DNA of 19,202 nucleotides, from the NCBI GenBank assembly GCA_002320775.1, contig DCKY01000269.1, positions 1-19,202 on the forward strand, written 5' to 3'. The translations under genes were made by a program, and so were the position numbers. The notes under the pieces were generated by a model. It saw only the letters and a program-made list of their open reading frames with translations. It ran no database searches and was not told where the DNA came from. Source of the stretch: Planctomycetes bacterium UBA1662 (GTDB taxonomy: Bacteria > Planctomycetota > UBA8108). Shown piece after piece: positions 7,523-15,886 of this stretch. The stretch's first letter is position 1. The number at the start of each line of letters is the position of its first letter.

Positions 7523-8476
7523 TCAATCCTCCTGGCCGAAACTGCGCCGCAGCGCGGCGGACATCCTGGCGACGGCGATCCCTGCCTGCTCCAGCCGGCC
7601 GAGGTATACGCAAAATCCATGGATCATCCCCTCGTAGCGATCAAGCTCGACTGGGACACCCGCCTCAATCAACCTGGCAGCGTAAGCATCCCCTTCATCG
7701 CGAAGCGGATCAAATCCGGCCGTGATGACGTAGGCCGAGGGCAACCCCTCGAGGTTTTCAGCCTGTAGAGGCGAGGCCTTGAACTCACGGCCATCGCTCT
7801 CTGAGGCGCAATAGTGATCCCAGAACCATCGCATCCCGGCGAGTGTGAGCCCGAAGCCTTCGGCATTTTCCAGGTAGCTGGGAGTTTCCAGGCAATAGTC
7901 TGTAACCGGGTAGATCAGGAGCTGGCAACAGAGCTCCGGCTGACCGGCATCCCTGGCCATGAGCGCCACGACGGCGGCAAGATTACCGCCGGCGCTGTCA
8001 CCCCCAACCGCGATCCTCTCGACATCGATCCCCTGCGACGCTGAGTTCTCGGCCAGCCACCTGGTGAAGGCGTAGCAGTCCTCCGCCGCGGCGGGATATT
8101 TGTGCTCAGGAGCGAGACGATAGTCAACGCTGAACACAGCGCAGCCGGCGGCGTTGGCGAAGGCGCGGCAGACACCCTCATGGGTGTCGAGATCGCCTAT
8201 CACCCAGCCTCCTCCATGGAAATAGACCAGGGCCGGCAATACCGGGGTGTCGTTCGGCCTGTATTCCCTGTAGGGAATACAGGGGAGACCATCCGGCAGC
8301 TCCTCCGCCGGCGCGATTCCATCCCGCGTAAGGAAGATATCCTCAAGCTCTGAGAAACTGTCGATGCGACTGGCAAGATTCCCGCGGGCCTCTGACGGAG
8401 AACAATCTTCAAGCGCCGGATAGCCCAGCTCCGCAAGCTCTCTCAGCAGTTCCTCAACCTGGGGATCCAATGGCAT
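7523..8476 (-). CDS. Alpha/beta-hydrolase, hormone-sensitive-lipase-type (family IV) esterase
   Basis: A protein of 317 residues, a carboxylesterase or lipase acting on short or medium acyl esters, probably cytoplasmic because no signal peptide is seen. Seen: the oxyanion-hole motif HGGGW (87-91), VDYRLAPEHKYPAA (117-130), and the nucleophile elbow GDSAGG with S161. The catalytic acid is D256 in FDPLRDEG, and the catalytic His is H286 in IHGFCVYLG. Length and motif spacing are normal for the family. The start at 8476 has a strong GGGAGG 4 bases upstream. It follows the unrecognised helical protein gene by 25 bases on the same strand, so the two may be co-transcribed. A 12-base perfect inverted repeat interrupts the coding sequence around residues 66-74 (reported separately). 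It converges on the MBL-fold gene with 19 bases between the stops. Confidence 0.93.
   Translation of the reverse strand: MPLDPQVEELLRELAELGYPALEDCSPSEARGNLASRIDSFSELEDIFLTRDGIAPAEELPDGLPCIPYREYRPNDTPVLPALVYFHGGGWVIGDLDTHEGVCRAFANAAGCAVFSVDYRLAPEHKYPAAAEDCYAFTRWLAENSASQGIDVERIAVGGDSAGGNLAAVVALMARDAGQPELCCQLLIYPVTDYCLETPSYLENAEGFGLTLAGMRWFWDHYCASESDGREFKASPLQAENLEGLPSAYVITAGFDPLRDEGDAYAARLIEAGVPVELDRYEGMIHGFCVYLGRLEQAGIAVARMSAALRRSFGQED
8258..8283. repeat. Perfect 12-base inverted repeat inside the esterase gene
   Basis: CCTGTATTCCCT (8258-8269) is the exact reverse complement of AGGGAATACAGG (8272-8283), with a 2-base centre. It lies in the coding region for the loop just before the HGGGW strand (peptide CIPYREYRP, about 66-74). 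No second copy was noticed in the window. Confidence 0.8.
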
Positions 8477-8480
8477 ATCA

Positions 8481-8486
8481 CCTCCC
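8481..8486 (-). promoter_or_regulatory. Ribosome binding site of the esterase gene
   Basis: On the minus strand this reads GGGAGG, 4 bases before the ATG at 8476. It supports that start and independent translation initiation after the upstream gene. Confidence 0.7.
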
Positions 8487-8501
8487 TGGACAGGTTACGG
8501 G

Positions 8502-9188
8502 CTATTGCCCCTCGGACTCGTTCTTCTCGACTTCGAGAGACTCCAGGAGACGGGCCAACAGACCTTCCGATTCTCCTGACAGCGCAAGACGCCCCAGTTC
8601 ACGCTGGATGACCTTGAGACGGTCGATCAGGTTCCCAAGCTCCGGGCGGCTCTCTGGCTGGACCCGGTCGACGGGAAGCTCCATGGCGCCCGGACGATCG
8701 TCTCGATCTCCAAGCATATTGTCGACCTCACGCTTGAAGGTCACCCGCCCGATCCCTTCATCGAACACTCTCGACTCAAGATCATCGAACTCCTCCTCAC
8801 GGCCCTTGAACTTCTCCTCGGCCAGCCTGAGGTTATTCACCACCTGGTAGGAAGGAACAACGACCTCTTCGCCGCGATCAAGACGGTCGGAGACATCGTG
8901 CGCCATGTCCGGCCGCTTGGTTGCGGTATAGTCCATCGCCTTGAGCATCCTGCGGGCCACGTACTTGTTGAGTTTGAGCACACCGAATGCGTAATCCTCG
9001 AAATTCTCGCAATCGGGCGAAGCGTAACGCCAGAGCTCTTCATCCCGGATCCTCCTCAGGTTGATCGCGACTCGCAGCCAGCTGGCCTTCATGGCCTTAA
9101 CCGCTTGAGCCGTATCGGCAAGAAGCCCCCTCGCAGCGGGCTCACTCACCTGCTCCCGCTCTGCACTGGCAGCACCACTCATAACCAT
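8502..9188 (-). CDS. Unrecognised helical, possibly DNA-binding protein
   Basis: A protein of 228 residues with no family I can name. The start at 9188 has GAGG about 4 bases upstream; an ATG two codons later (9182) has better spacing (10 bases). Seen: no signal peptide or membrane segment. The protein is very rich in charged residues and predicted almost wholly helical. Residues about 37-87 read as WLRVAINLRRIRDEELW, then ENFEDYAFGVLKLNKYVARRM. This resembles the 'xFESFEDYCREELGLSRxTAYR' helix pattern of many phage, plasmid and regulatory proteins, where a helix-turn-helix-like unit follows. The middle carries an acidic stretch (EEKFKGREEEFDDLESRVFDEG). The C-terminal helix is leucine-rich (LARLLESLEVE) and could be a short coiled coil. 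A regulatory or nucleic-acid-binding role is inference from the pattern only. Its coding sequence is followed 25 bases later by the esterase gene. Confidence 0.75.
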   Translation of the reverse strand: MVMSGAASAEREQVSEPAARGLLADTAQAVKAMKASWLRVAINLRRIRDEELWRYASPDCENFEDYAFGVLKLNKYVARRMLKAMDYTATKRPDMAHDVSDRLDRGEEVVVPSYQVVNNLRLAEEKFKGREEEFDDLESRVFDEGIGRVTFKREVDNMLGDRDDRPGAMELPVDRVQPESRPELGNLIDRLKVIQRELGRLALSGESEGLLARLLESLEVEKNESEGQ

Positions 9189-9323
9189 ATTTCCTCACCA
9201 ACACCACTAATTCACGGCCCGAAGGGGCCTCGCTTATCAGGACCTGAGCGCATCGTGACCCAGCAGGGGCCGAAGGTCAAGAGGCTGTGAGAGGAGAAAT
9301 ACCGGCAAACGGAGAGCTCCGCC

Positions 9324-10094
9324 TTACTTGAAGATCAGAGGAAGAGCCCTGATGGATCGCGCGTCAAGGATGATGACGCGCTCAGAGTTGAAGCTGCCCT
9401 TGGAGGCGTCACTTCTGCTCTTGGTCTTCGGGCGTGTATCTGTAGATCCTCCCAGCACATGGACGTACCTGGCCTTCTTGAGATATTTCTGCTCGACCTT
9501 GGTGCGAACGATGATCGGCGCCCTGCGGTCGATGGTCACCCGATAGGTATTACCCTTATAGCTGACCGAAAGTCCGGAATTGCTCGATTCAACAGTCGCA
9601 TCGAGCCACTTCAACTCCTTGTCTTTCTTGTCCTCGTAGCTCTCGTTGACCTCGACACCATCACCGAGAATCACGAGCTGGGCATTCTGAATCTGCCGGT
9701 CGGTTCCTGACCTCCCCTGCCCGACATTGCCCCCTCCTCCACCGGGGGGACCTCCGCGAACTTCCTGCTCGACGGCACGGGCGAACATGCGGACCTTCGA
9801 GCCCTTCTTGAGGTCCTGGATCCTCACAACGCGATCATAATAAAGAGTCGTCTTTGCGGAGATCTGGACAAAGGCCTTGGCAGATTTCTTTCTGCCGCGC
9901 TCATCCTTGAAGAAATAGGAAAAATCGTAGAACGATTCCGAACCGGAAACCGCCTTGCCTAACTTGCCCCACCCGTCAAGCGCCTCCCCTCCAGCTTTCT
10001 GGGCAAACGCGTCCGAGACGCAGGTGAAAATAAACAACGATGCCAGAGCCGTAGAGACGAGACGTGTGGTGGGAACGCGAGGGGAGTTCTTCAT
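9324..10094 (-). CDS. Small secreted protein with two similar beta-rich units
   Basis: A protein of 256 residues from the ATG at 10094, chosen because GAGG lies 8 bases upstream and the signal peptide starts directly. The frame can be extended to 10121, but that adds nine residues ahead of the signal. Seen: a signal peptide at 1-32 (TALASLFIFTCVSDAFA, then QK). There are then two units that look related. The first has VQISAKTTLYYDRVVRIQDLKKGSKVRMFAR and later QNAQLVILGDG. The second has VTIDRRAPIIVRTKVEQKYLKKARYVHVLGG and later SERVIILDA. Each unit has an inserted flexible loop: GGPPGGGGGNVGQGRSG in the first, and a Lys/Ser-rich stretch in the second. The pattern suggests two small beta-barrel (OB-like) domains. 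I do not recognise the family and cannot assign a function. The giant FG-GAP gene ends 156 bases upstream on the same strand. Confidence 0.8.
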   Translation of the reverse strand: MKNSPRVPTTRLVSTALASLFIFTCVSDAFAQKAGGEALDGWGKLGKAVSGSESFYDFSYFFKDERGRKKSAKAFVQISAKTTLYYDRVVRIQDLKKGSKVRMFARAVEQEVRGGPPGGGGGNVGQGRSGTDRQIQNAQLVILGDGVEVNESYEDKKDKELKWLDATVESSNSGLSVSYKGNTYRVTIDRRAPIIVRTKVEQKYLKKARYVHVLGGSTDTRPKTKSRSDASKGSFNSERVIILDARSIRALPLIFK

Positions 10095-10225
10095 TGAATG
10101 AACCTCGTAAATCTTCAACAACCGACTGGAGAAGGCTTCAGACTCTCAATTTCTCAACACCTGAGGGTAGTCCCGCCAGGCCGACAAGTCAATCGAGATG
10201 AGACCGCGCTGTTAGAGTCCAGGTT

Positions 10226-10251
10226 CCGAAAAAACCACCGCGGGAACCGGT
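10226..10251 (-). terminator. Weak candidate terminator of the FG-GAP/dikinase-like gene
   Basis: Just after the stop (10251) the minus strand has a short ACCG...CGGT stem (10251-10248 with 10240-10237) followed by GG and six T residues (10234-10229). An alternative six-base pairing GGTTCC/GGAACC (10248-10243 with 10227-10222) encloses the T run. The stems are short, so this is tentative. Confidence 0.25.
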
Positions 10252-13200
10252 CAGGGACAGACTGGCTCCGCCTCGCAATCAAGCTCATCATCCGTCGAGT
10301 CGACCCCGCATTCAAGGAAGGGAGCCGGAAGAGCCTCGCCGCCGCGGAAGAGATAGCCGAGCGAGGTTACGGCATCGGTGATGTTCAGGTCGCCGCTATC
10401 GTCTGCATCTCCGGCATCCAGGCAGCCTGGAAGTTCGCCTTCGGCAAAGAGGAAGACCAGCAGGTTGATAGAATCGGTGATGCTCAGGCTCCCATCGAGG
10501 TCGACATCTCCGCGCTGGAAAAGAATGGGAAGCGGCTCGGTGAAACGTTCGAGCGAATAGGATGCCACCCCGGAACGGCCGACCTCCTCGAAGTTGGCAT
10601 CAAGGTACCTTCCCAGCGGCTCCTGGAGAACAGTGCCCTCACTGTTGAGCTGCGGCGCTACAAGTTCCATTACCGCCACGGGACGGTCCAGGCCTGCCGC
10701 CTGCAGCGGAGGATCGAGAATCACCCAGTGCCTGACGAAGGTATTGTGCCGCGAAGCGGAATAGACCAGCTTCCAATACGAGGTGACTCGCCTGCGCTGG
10801 CCGCGAATGCGCACGTCAGCGCTCCGCAGCCGGATGGGACCGAACTCATCGTTCTCCTCCGGAGGAAGATAATTCTCGAGGATCGATATGGTCGTTCCAT
10901 CCTCCAACTCAGAGCTGACCTCCCACAGGTCAAGGCTGTCGTAGCGGCAGGAAGAATATTCTATGAACAGCCGCACATCGGAATCTGCAACGGAGGTGAT
11001 CTCGCCCTGCAGGGTCATGGTGTCCTCAACGTAGAGCTCGTTGAAAACCAGGACCTCACGCACAGCGTCCTCGCCGCGGGCCGTAAAGGGTTCCAGCAGG
11101 AAGAGTCGCAGCTTGAGACGCAGCTCATCATCGATAGCGAAGACCTGGTCGAAGATGAAGCGGTGACGTGTCGTCCCGTTCCTATCCTCAATCCGGCTGG
11201 CCCGCAACATGCCGGGGCCGACGGGCTGCAGCCGCGCACCGGCAGGCCCGAAGCGGACCTCCTCGATGAGCTCCAGAGGAGTGATCAGAGATGAGCTGGG
11301 CAGGACATGCTCACCCTGGCGAAGGCGCACCTTGCTCTTCAGATCGAGAACCTGCTCTGCTCCCCGCTGGATGCTGGAATTTCCAAAGCCGACGCAGGCC
11401 GAGGTGTTGGCTGCAATCTGCAGCCGGAAAGAAGGCGTGGGCGGCAGCTGCGCATTGCGCAGGAATGGCCGCACCTGCTTGACGGCAAGCTCACCGTTGG
11501 ACTCGACCTTGTACTCTATATCGTAGACAACCTCGGAGGCATCATGGCCATCGAGATCGATCGGCAGCTCACTCTCGATATGCCAGATGATGTTGCCCAA
11601 CTCCCGCAGCTCCGCATCGCTGAGAACATTCTCCCCCTGCGGCAGCAGAGAGGAATTGCTGGAGCGGGTGATCTCGAGCACCTGCCCCTGGTCAACAACG
11701 AGGAGGTCCTGGGCCGCGAGCACTCCCGGCTCGGGGCTCACAACACTCGAATCGCCAACCTGCGAGGTGACGAGGTAGCGGTCATCGAGAGGATTCGATG
11801 GATTTCCGGTGAAGATGACTCCGTTGGCACGCTCCTCGGCGTAGGCACGGCTCACGAGTATACCCATGGCCACCTCCTGCTGCGGGATCCCGAAGAACTC
11901 TCGCTCCTCGAAGGCCCTGAAATTCCACACGCTCTGCCAGACCTTTCGAAGAGCGCGCGCTACACCGCGCTCGCTGGCATTATCCGAGTCGCAACGTGAG
12001 GGGCCCGAGTTGTCATCATCAAGATCATCCGCAGCGCAGGCCGATGTCGAATCGTAGAGCCCGGCTCCGTTGAACTCGAGGGCATCCTCGACATTCGAGG
12101 ATGATCTGAAGCGCACCCTGCTGGTGGTCTCGCCGAAGACCTCGCCGATTCTCCGGGCAATGCTGGTTACCAGCTCCGGATCGACGGTCGAATTGTCGTC
12201 CATGTGGTCACGCAGACGATCGAGCATCTCGAAGCGGTACTCTGAATCACTCCTGAACCTGTCGGTCGCGAGGAGCTCCGCGATGTATTCCTCGTAGGTA
12301 ACGATCTGGAGCGGCTCGACAGCCGAGAAGAGCCTGTTGCTGCGTACGAACTCCAGGTAGTAGCGGGTGGGTACCACGAAGCCGACCTCGCCGTATTCGG
12401 AGAACTCACCTGTCATGATGCTCTGGAGACGGGCCATGTTGACTCCTTTACCTCCGTAGCGGCCGACCAGGGTGCCTGCTTCGGCGGCCAGGTCGAGTTC
12501 GGCCAGGCTCGTCAGCCCACCGAACGTCTCGTCCGGCTGAGGCGGATTTCCAAGATTGATCTGGTTGGCGGCCCAGAACTTCTCGGCCTCCTGGAAGCTT
12601 GCGGGACGAATCTCGTATTCGCTGCCGGAAACCTCCAGGCGAACCAGGGTCCCATCGAGCGGGGTAAACGCGGAGATCGCGCCTTCGACAAAGGCGTTGG
12701 GCGAACCCCGCCGCGCGGTTCGAATCGCAAGGTGACTCAGGGGGCCCTGGACCATACCCGTAATCACGCCCGCGACCACGCCCTCGATGTCCCGGGGAGC
12801 GTGCGGAAGAATCAGAATGTCACGGAAGCTCAGGCCTCCATTGTCGTTGGCCGCCTCGAAGGCCTCCTGGGTAAGAATCCTGACCGTTCCATAGCCAACA
12901 GCCTCTGTATAGGACTCGTAGTTTCCAGAGGAGCCCGTCACATCGAGATACACGGGGAAGCCCGGATCCTGCCACTCAACCGCAGCCTCGCGGGCTGGAA
13001 TCGTGTCGGGGACATAGGCCAGGAGCTCAAGGCCGAAGGATGAACGAAGGGTGTCGTAGATACCCCGAACCTCCTCGAGAGTCAGCATCTGGGATGCGCT
13101 CTGGCTGATATCGGTGAACACGCTGAAGCCGTAGACCGTTCCGGTGGGCGAGGCAATCCTCGTCACCGAGCCGATGTAATACTGCCGGGTCTCCCGCAGA

Positions 13201-15701
13201 CCTACCAGGCGATTGTATTCAACCGGGCCGAGCACCGGAAAACGATCGGGAAAGACCGCGGTCAGGAAATCCTGGTGCAGGTCGAAGAGCCGGCCGTTCT
13301 GAAACAGCGGAGGCAGCCGCGACGCGTCCCCGGGATCTGATGGAATAACGAATTTCAGATCGCGCCCCCTGCGAGAGGGAGTCGACATGTCGTAATAGTC
13401 AATCTCGGTACAGATCACCTCGCGATGCGTATCGCGGCTTTCCACCGGGGCCTGGTTCCTGAAGACCGTCAGGGTCCTCCCATCGTGATCGGCGGAGACA
13501 AAATCAACATCTCCATCGAGATCGAGATCTCCGGCCCGGACAAACCTCGGAGCGTTACCGGCATTGTAGGTGACGGCCGGGTTGAAGGTTCCATCGCCTC
13601 GATTGATCAGGGCCGAGACGCTATCGGCGGACTGATTTGCGGTCAGGATGTCGGGTACTCCATCGATATTGAGATCATAGACGACCATCGAATAGGGGCC
13701 CTGGGCCGAATCGAAATTCACCCCGGCCTCGAAGGTACCGTCACCGCGGTTGTAGAAGATACCAACCGTACGGTTGGGCTGGTTGGCCGTGGCGAGATCT
13801 ATGTCACCATCGGCATCGAAATCAGCCGTCACCACATACCAGGGGGTACCATCCACCGTATAGTTCACCGCCGCGCCCAGCGTACCGTTGCCGCTGTTCA
13901 TCAGGACGGAGAGATCACGCGAGCCCCGGTTTGCCGAGATGACGTCTTCGTCTCCATCTCCATCCAGGTCGCCCATCGCCACGCCGACGGGAAGCCGCCC
14001 TACGCGATATTCTCGTCTTCCTCCAAAGCGTCCGTTGCCAGTGCCGCTGTTGAGATAGACCGTGACCGTTCCCGCTGTCTCGTTGGCGCTGGCGATTTCC
14101 GGAAATTCATCCCCGGTCAACTCCCCAACCTCGACCATGAAGGGACGAACACCCGTGGTATACAGGGACCTCGCTCCGTAACCTCCCTGGCCATTGTTGA
14201 GAAACACCTGCATGCGCCTGTCCTGAATGGCTGCGGTCACGAGGTCAATATCACCATCTCCGTCGAAGTCGCCTCCATCGATAGAGTTGAGATAGTCCCC
14301 GGCCTGTACAGTCCGGTTCCCGCCGGGCCTGAGGTTGCCGGCTCCATCGTTCAGAAAAATCGTGATCGTGCTGCCGAGCCCATCGCCAGTGGCGACATCG
14401 AGATAGCCATCACCGTTGAGATCATCCATGACCATGGCGTGAGGAGCGGGCGCCATACTCAGAGTTCGCGACTCGACTGTAATCCCCGACTCATCATTGT
14501 TCCAGAGAATGGGGACCCGGGTATGCCTCTCATAGGCGGTGATGAGATCCAGGTCATTGTCATTATCAAGATCTCCTGCCGCCAGGAGTCCAGCCTCGAT
14601 ATCGACGGCAAACTCAACCGGCTGGGAGAAGAAGCTCCCCGACACGTTCAGAAGAATCGCGATGCGCCTGTTAGCGAGGATGGAATAGCCGAGATCCGTA
14701 TCCCCATCGCCATCGAGGTCCGCGACAACAAGCTCTCCGGCATTGGCAGCGAACACCTCGCGCTCAGAGAAATCGCCGCCGTAGAGAATCGCTATATTGT
14801 CGTCACTGGCGACTGCGAAATCGGCTGAGCCATCGAGGTCGAAATCCGCCACAGCCAGATGGGCGGGGCCAGCCAGGCCTGTCGCGATAGTTCTCACCGA
14901 GCCAAAACCGCCATTGCCATCATTCTGCAGAATAGTGATCGTTCCCGAGCCGACGTTGACGGTGCAAATATCAAGATCGCCATCGCCTTCGATATCGACC
15001 ACGCGTACGACGGAAGGCACCGAGCCAACACTATAGGGCACTGGTTCGGAGAAGCTCCGTTCCCCCGCATTGATATATACCCAGGCCCGGTTGCTGCGGT
15101 CATTGGTAGAAACAATATCGGCGAGCCCATCTCCATTGAGATCACCAGCGGCCGCATAGCGGGTCCCCCGTTCAACCGCGATGCTCTCGCGCTGCTCGAA
15201 AGAGCCCGTCCCATCATTCCACAAGAGCTCGAGCGTGTAATAGTTCGCGGTCAACAGGTCGTTGGCCCCATCCCCATCAAAATCGGCCGCGTCGAGATCG
15301 CTGGCCCGGACCGCATCTTCGAAATCGGCCCGATCAAAAATACCGCTGCCATCGTTCTTCAGGACGGTCACCATCGAACGCGTATCGCCATCCTTATTGG
15401 CGGTAACAATATCGAGGATTCCATCGGAATCGACATCCACACAGATAACCGCCCGGGGATACCTCGAAACCGTAACTCCGAGTTCCCGGCTGCTGAAATC
15501 GACAGGGAAGAGCTGGCATTCGTCAGGCACTCCGTCACGGTCGCAGTCGGCGCTGGTTTCAGCCGCGATATCCTGATCGTCCTCTATCCCATTGCGATTG
15601 CAATCCTCGGCAAAAGAGCCGGGACAGACCATCGTAAGCAGGGTGAGAACAAGACTGAAACAGGCCAGTCGACTTTGTTTAAGTCCAAACAAGTGTGTCA
15701 T
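10251..15701 (-). CDS. Giant secreted protein: 14 FG-GAP/VCBS repeats + phosphohistidine-like + PEP-synthase-type ATP-binding domain + dockerin-like tail
   Basis: A protein of 1816 residues from the ATG at 15701; the frame can extend to a GTG at 15725. GAGGAG lies 12 bases before the ATG, and the ATG gives a cleaner signal peptide (SLVLTLLTMVCPGSFA). Domains seen, in order: a thrombospondin-3-like calcium motif pair (DCNRNGIEDD, DCDRDGVPDEC); about 82-754, fourteen FG-GAP repeats of about 48 residues (pattern GDLDGDGDxDhxTAN...hhhNDGxGxF); about 970-1010, a phosphohistidine-domain-like stretch with GPLSHLAIRTARRGSP (His 990). Next, about 1070-1415, is a PPDK_N-type ATP-binding domain with RYGGKGVNMA, VRFRSSSNVEDALEFNGAG, RKVWQSVWNFRA, VAMGILVSRA, NGVIFTGNP and IEYKV...KQVRPF. 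An uncharacterised beta-rich region follows, then a dockerin-like pair (GDVDLDGSLSITD, GDADDSGDLNITD) at about 1730-1816. Such domains normally transfer phosphate via a histidine using ATP. The target, and whether ATP is available outside the cell, are unknown. Confidence 0.9.
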   Translation of the reverse strand: MTHLFGLKQSRLACFSLVLTLLTMVCPGSFAEDCNRNGIEDDQDIAAETSADCDRDGVPDECQLFPVDFSSRELGVTVSRYPRAVICVDVDSDGILDIVTANKDGDTRSMVTVLKNDGSGIFDRADFEDAVRASDLDAADFDGDGANDLLTANYYTLELLWNDGTGSFEQRESIAVERGTRYAAAGDLNGDGLADIVSTNDRSNRAWVYINAGERSFSEPVPYSVGSVPSVVRVVDIEGDGDLDICTVNVGSGTITILQNDGNGGFGSVRTIATGLAGPAHLAVADFDLDGSADFAVASDDNIAILYGGDFSEREVFAANAGELVVADLDGDGDTDLGYSILANRRIAILLNVSGSFFSQPVEFAVDIEAGLLAAGDLDNDNDLDLITAYERHTRVPILWNNDESGITVESRTLSMAPAPHAMVMDDLNGDGYLDVATGDGLGSTITIFLNDGAGNLRPGGNRTVQAGDYLNSIDGGDFDGDGDIDLVTAAIQDRRMQVFLNNGQGGYGARSLYTTGVRPFMVEVGELTGDEFPEIASANETAGTVTVYLNSGTGNGRFGGRREYRVGRLPVGVAMGDLDGDGDEDVISANRGSRDLSVLMNSGNGTLGAAVNYTVDGTPWYVVTADFDADGDIDLATANQPNRTVGIFYNRGDGTFEAGVNFDSAQGPYSMVVYDLNIDGVPDILTANQSADSVSALINRGDGTFNPAVTYNAGNAPRFVRAGDLDLDGDVDFVSADHDGRTLTVFRNQAPVESRDTHREVICTEIDYYDMSTPSRRGRDLKFVIPSDPGDASRLPPLFQNGRLFDLHQDFLTAVFPDRFPVLGPVEYNRLVGLRETRQYYIGSVTRIASPTGTVYGFSVFTDISQSASQMLTLEEVRGIYDTLRSSFGLELLAYVPDTIPAREAAVEWQDPGFPVYLDVTGSSGNYESYTEAVGYGTVRILTQEAFEAANDNGGLSFRDILILPHAPRDIEGVVAGVITGMVQGPLSHLAIRTARRGSPNAFVEGAISAFTPLDGTLVRLEVSGSEYEIRPASFQEAEKFWAANQINLGNPPQPDETFGGLTSLAELDLAAEAGTLVGRYGGKGVNMARLQSIMTGEFSEYGEVGFVVPTRYYLEFVRSNRLFSAVEPLQIVTYEEYIAELLATDRFRSDSEYRFEMLDRLRDHMDDNSTVDPELVTSIARRIGEVFGETTSRVRFRSSSNVEDALEFNGAGLYDSTSACAADDLDDDNSGPSRCDSDNASERGVARALRKVWQSVWNFRAFEEREFFGIPQQEVAMGILVSRAYAEERANGVIFTGNPSNPLDDRYLVTSQVGDSSVVSPEPGVLAAQDLLVVDQGQVLEITRSSNSSLLPQGENVLSDAELRELGNIIWHIESELPIDLDGHDASEVVYDIEYKVESNGELAVKQVRPFLRNAQLPPTPSFRLQIAANTSACVGFGNSSIQRGAEQVLDLKSKVRLRQGEHVLPSSSLITPLELIEEVRFGPAGARLQPVGPGMLRASRIEDRNGTTRHRFIFDQVFAIDDELRLKLRLFLLEPFTARGEDAVREVLVFNELYVEDTMTLQGEITSVADSDVRLFIEYSSCRYDSLDLWEVSSELEDGTTISILENYLPPEENDEFGPIRLRSADVRIRGQRRRVTSYWKLVYSASRHNTFVRHWVILDPPLQAAGLDRPVAVMELVAPQLNSEGTVLQEPLGRYLDANFEEVGRSGVASYSLERFTEPLPILFQRGDVDLDGSLSITDSINLLVFLFAEGELPGCLDAGDADDSGDLNITDAVTSLGYLFRGGEALPAPFLECGVDSTDDELDCEAEPVCP

Positions 15702-15871
15702 TAAAATCCATATCTCCTCGATCACGGCGAACTTCCGCCAGGCTGTAAACCCAATCCCGAAACTCCCATTTTATGGCTCACGGGGATGGAAACCACGGCT
15801 TTTTGCTAGGTTGGTCTAACCTTTCTCCGGTACCCTGTCAGTCCCTTCAAACAGCCCCTCAGAGCGTATCC

Positions 15872-15878
15872 AAGGAGG
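15872..15878 (+). promoter_or_regulatory. Ribosome binding site that sets the sugar-isomerase start
   Basis: AAGGAGG, 8 bases before the ATG at 15887. The same frame is open back to an ATG at 15773, but this strong site and the Tat signal that follows fix the start at 15887. Confidence 0.8.
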
Positions 15879-15886
15879 TCGAAAAT

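Noticed and set aside
9216..9229. Hairpin GGCCC-GAAG-GGGCC between the helical protein gene and the small secreted protein gene.
   Set aside because: The stem is good for its size, but no T run follows on either strand, so a terminator call is not supported.
13425..15704. Long plus-strand open frames (467 and 281 codons) with a repetitive Ile/Gly/Asp-rich product.
   Set aside because: They mirror the FG-GAP repeats of the minus-strand gene; the periodicity comes from the repeated Asp-Gly codons read in reverse.
15808..15822. Inverted repeat AGGTT-GGTCT-AACCT upstream of the sugar isomerase.
   Set aside because: Five-base arms are expected by chance at this frequency; an operator cannot be claimed.
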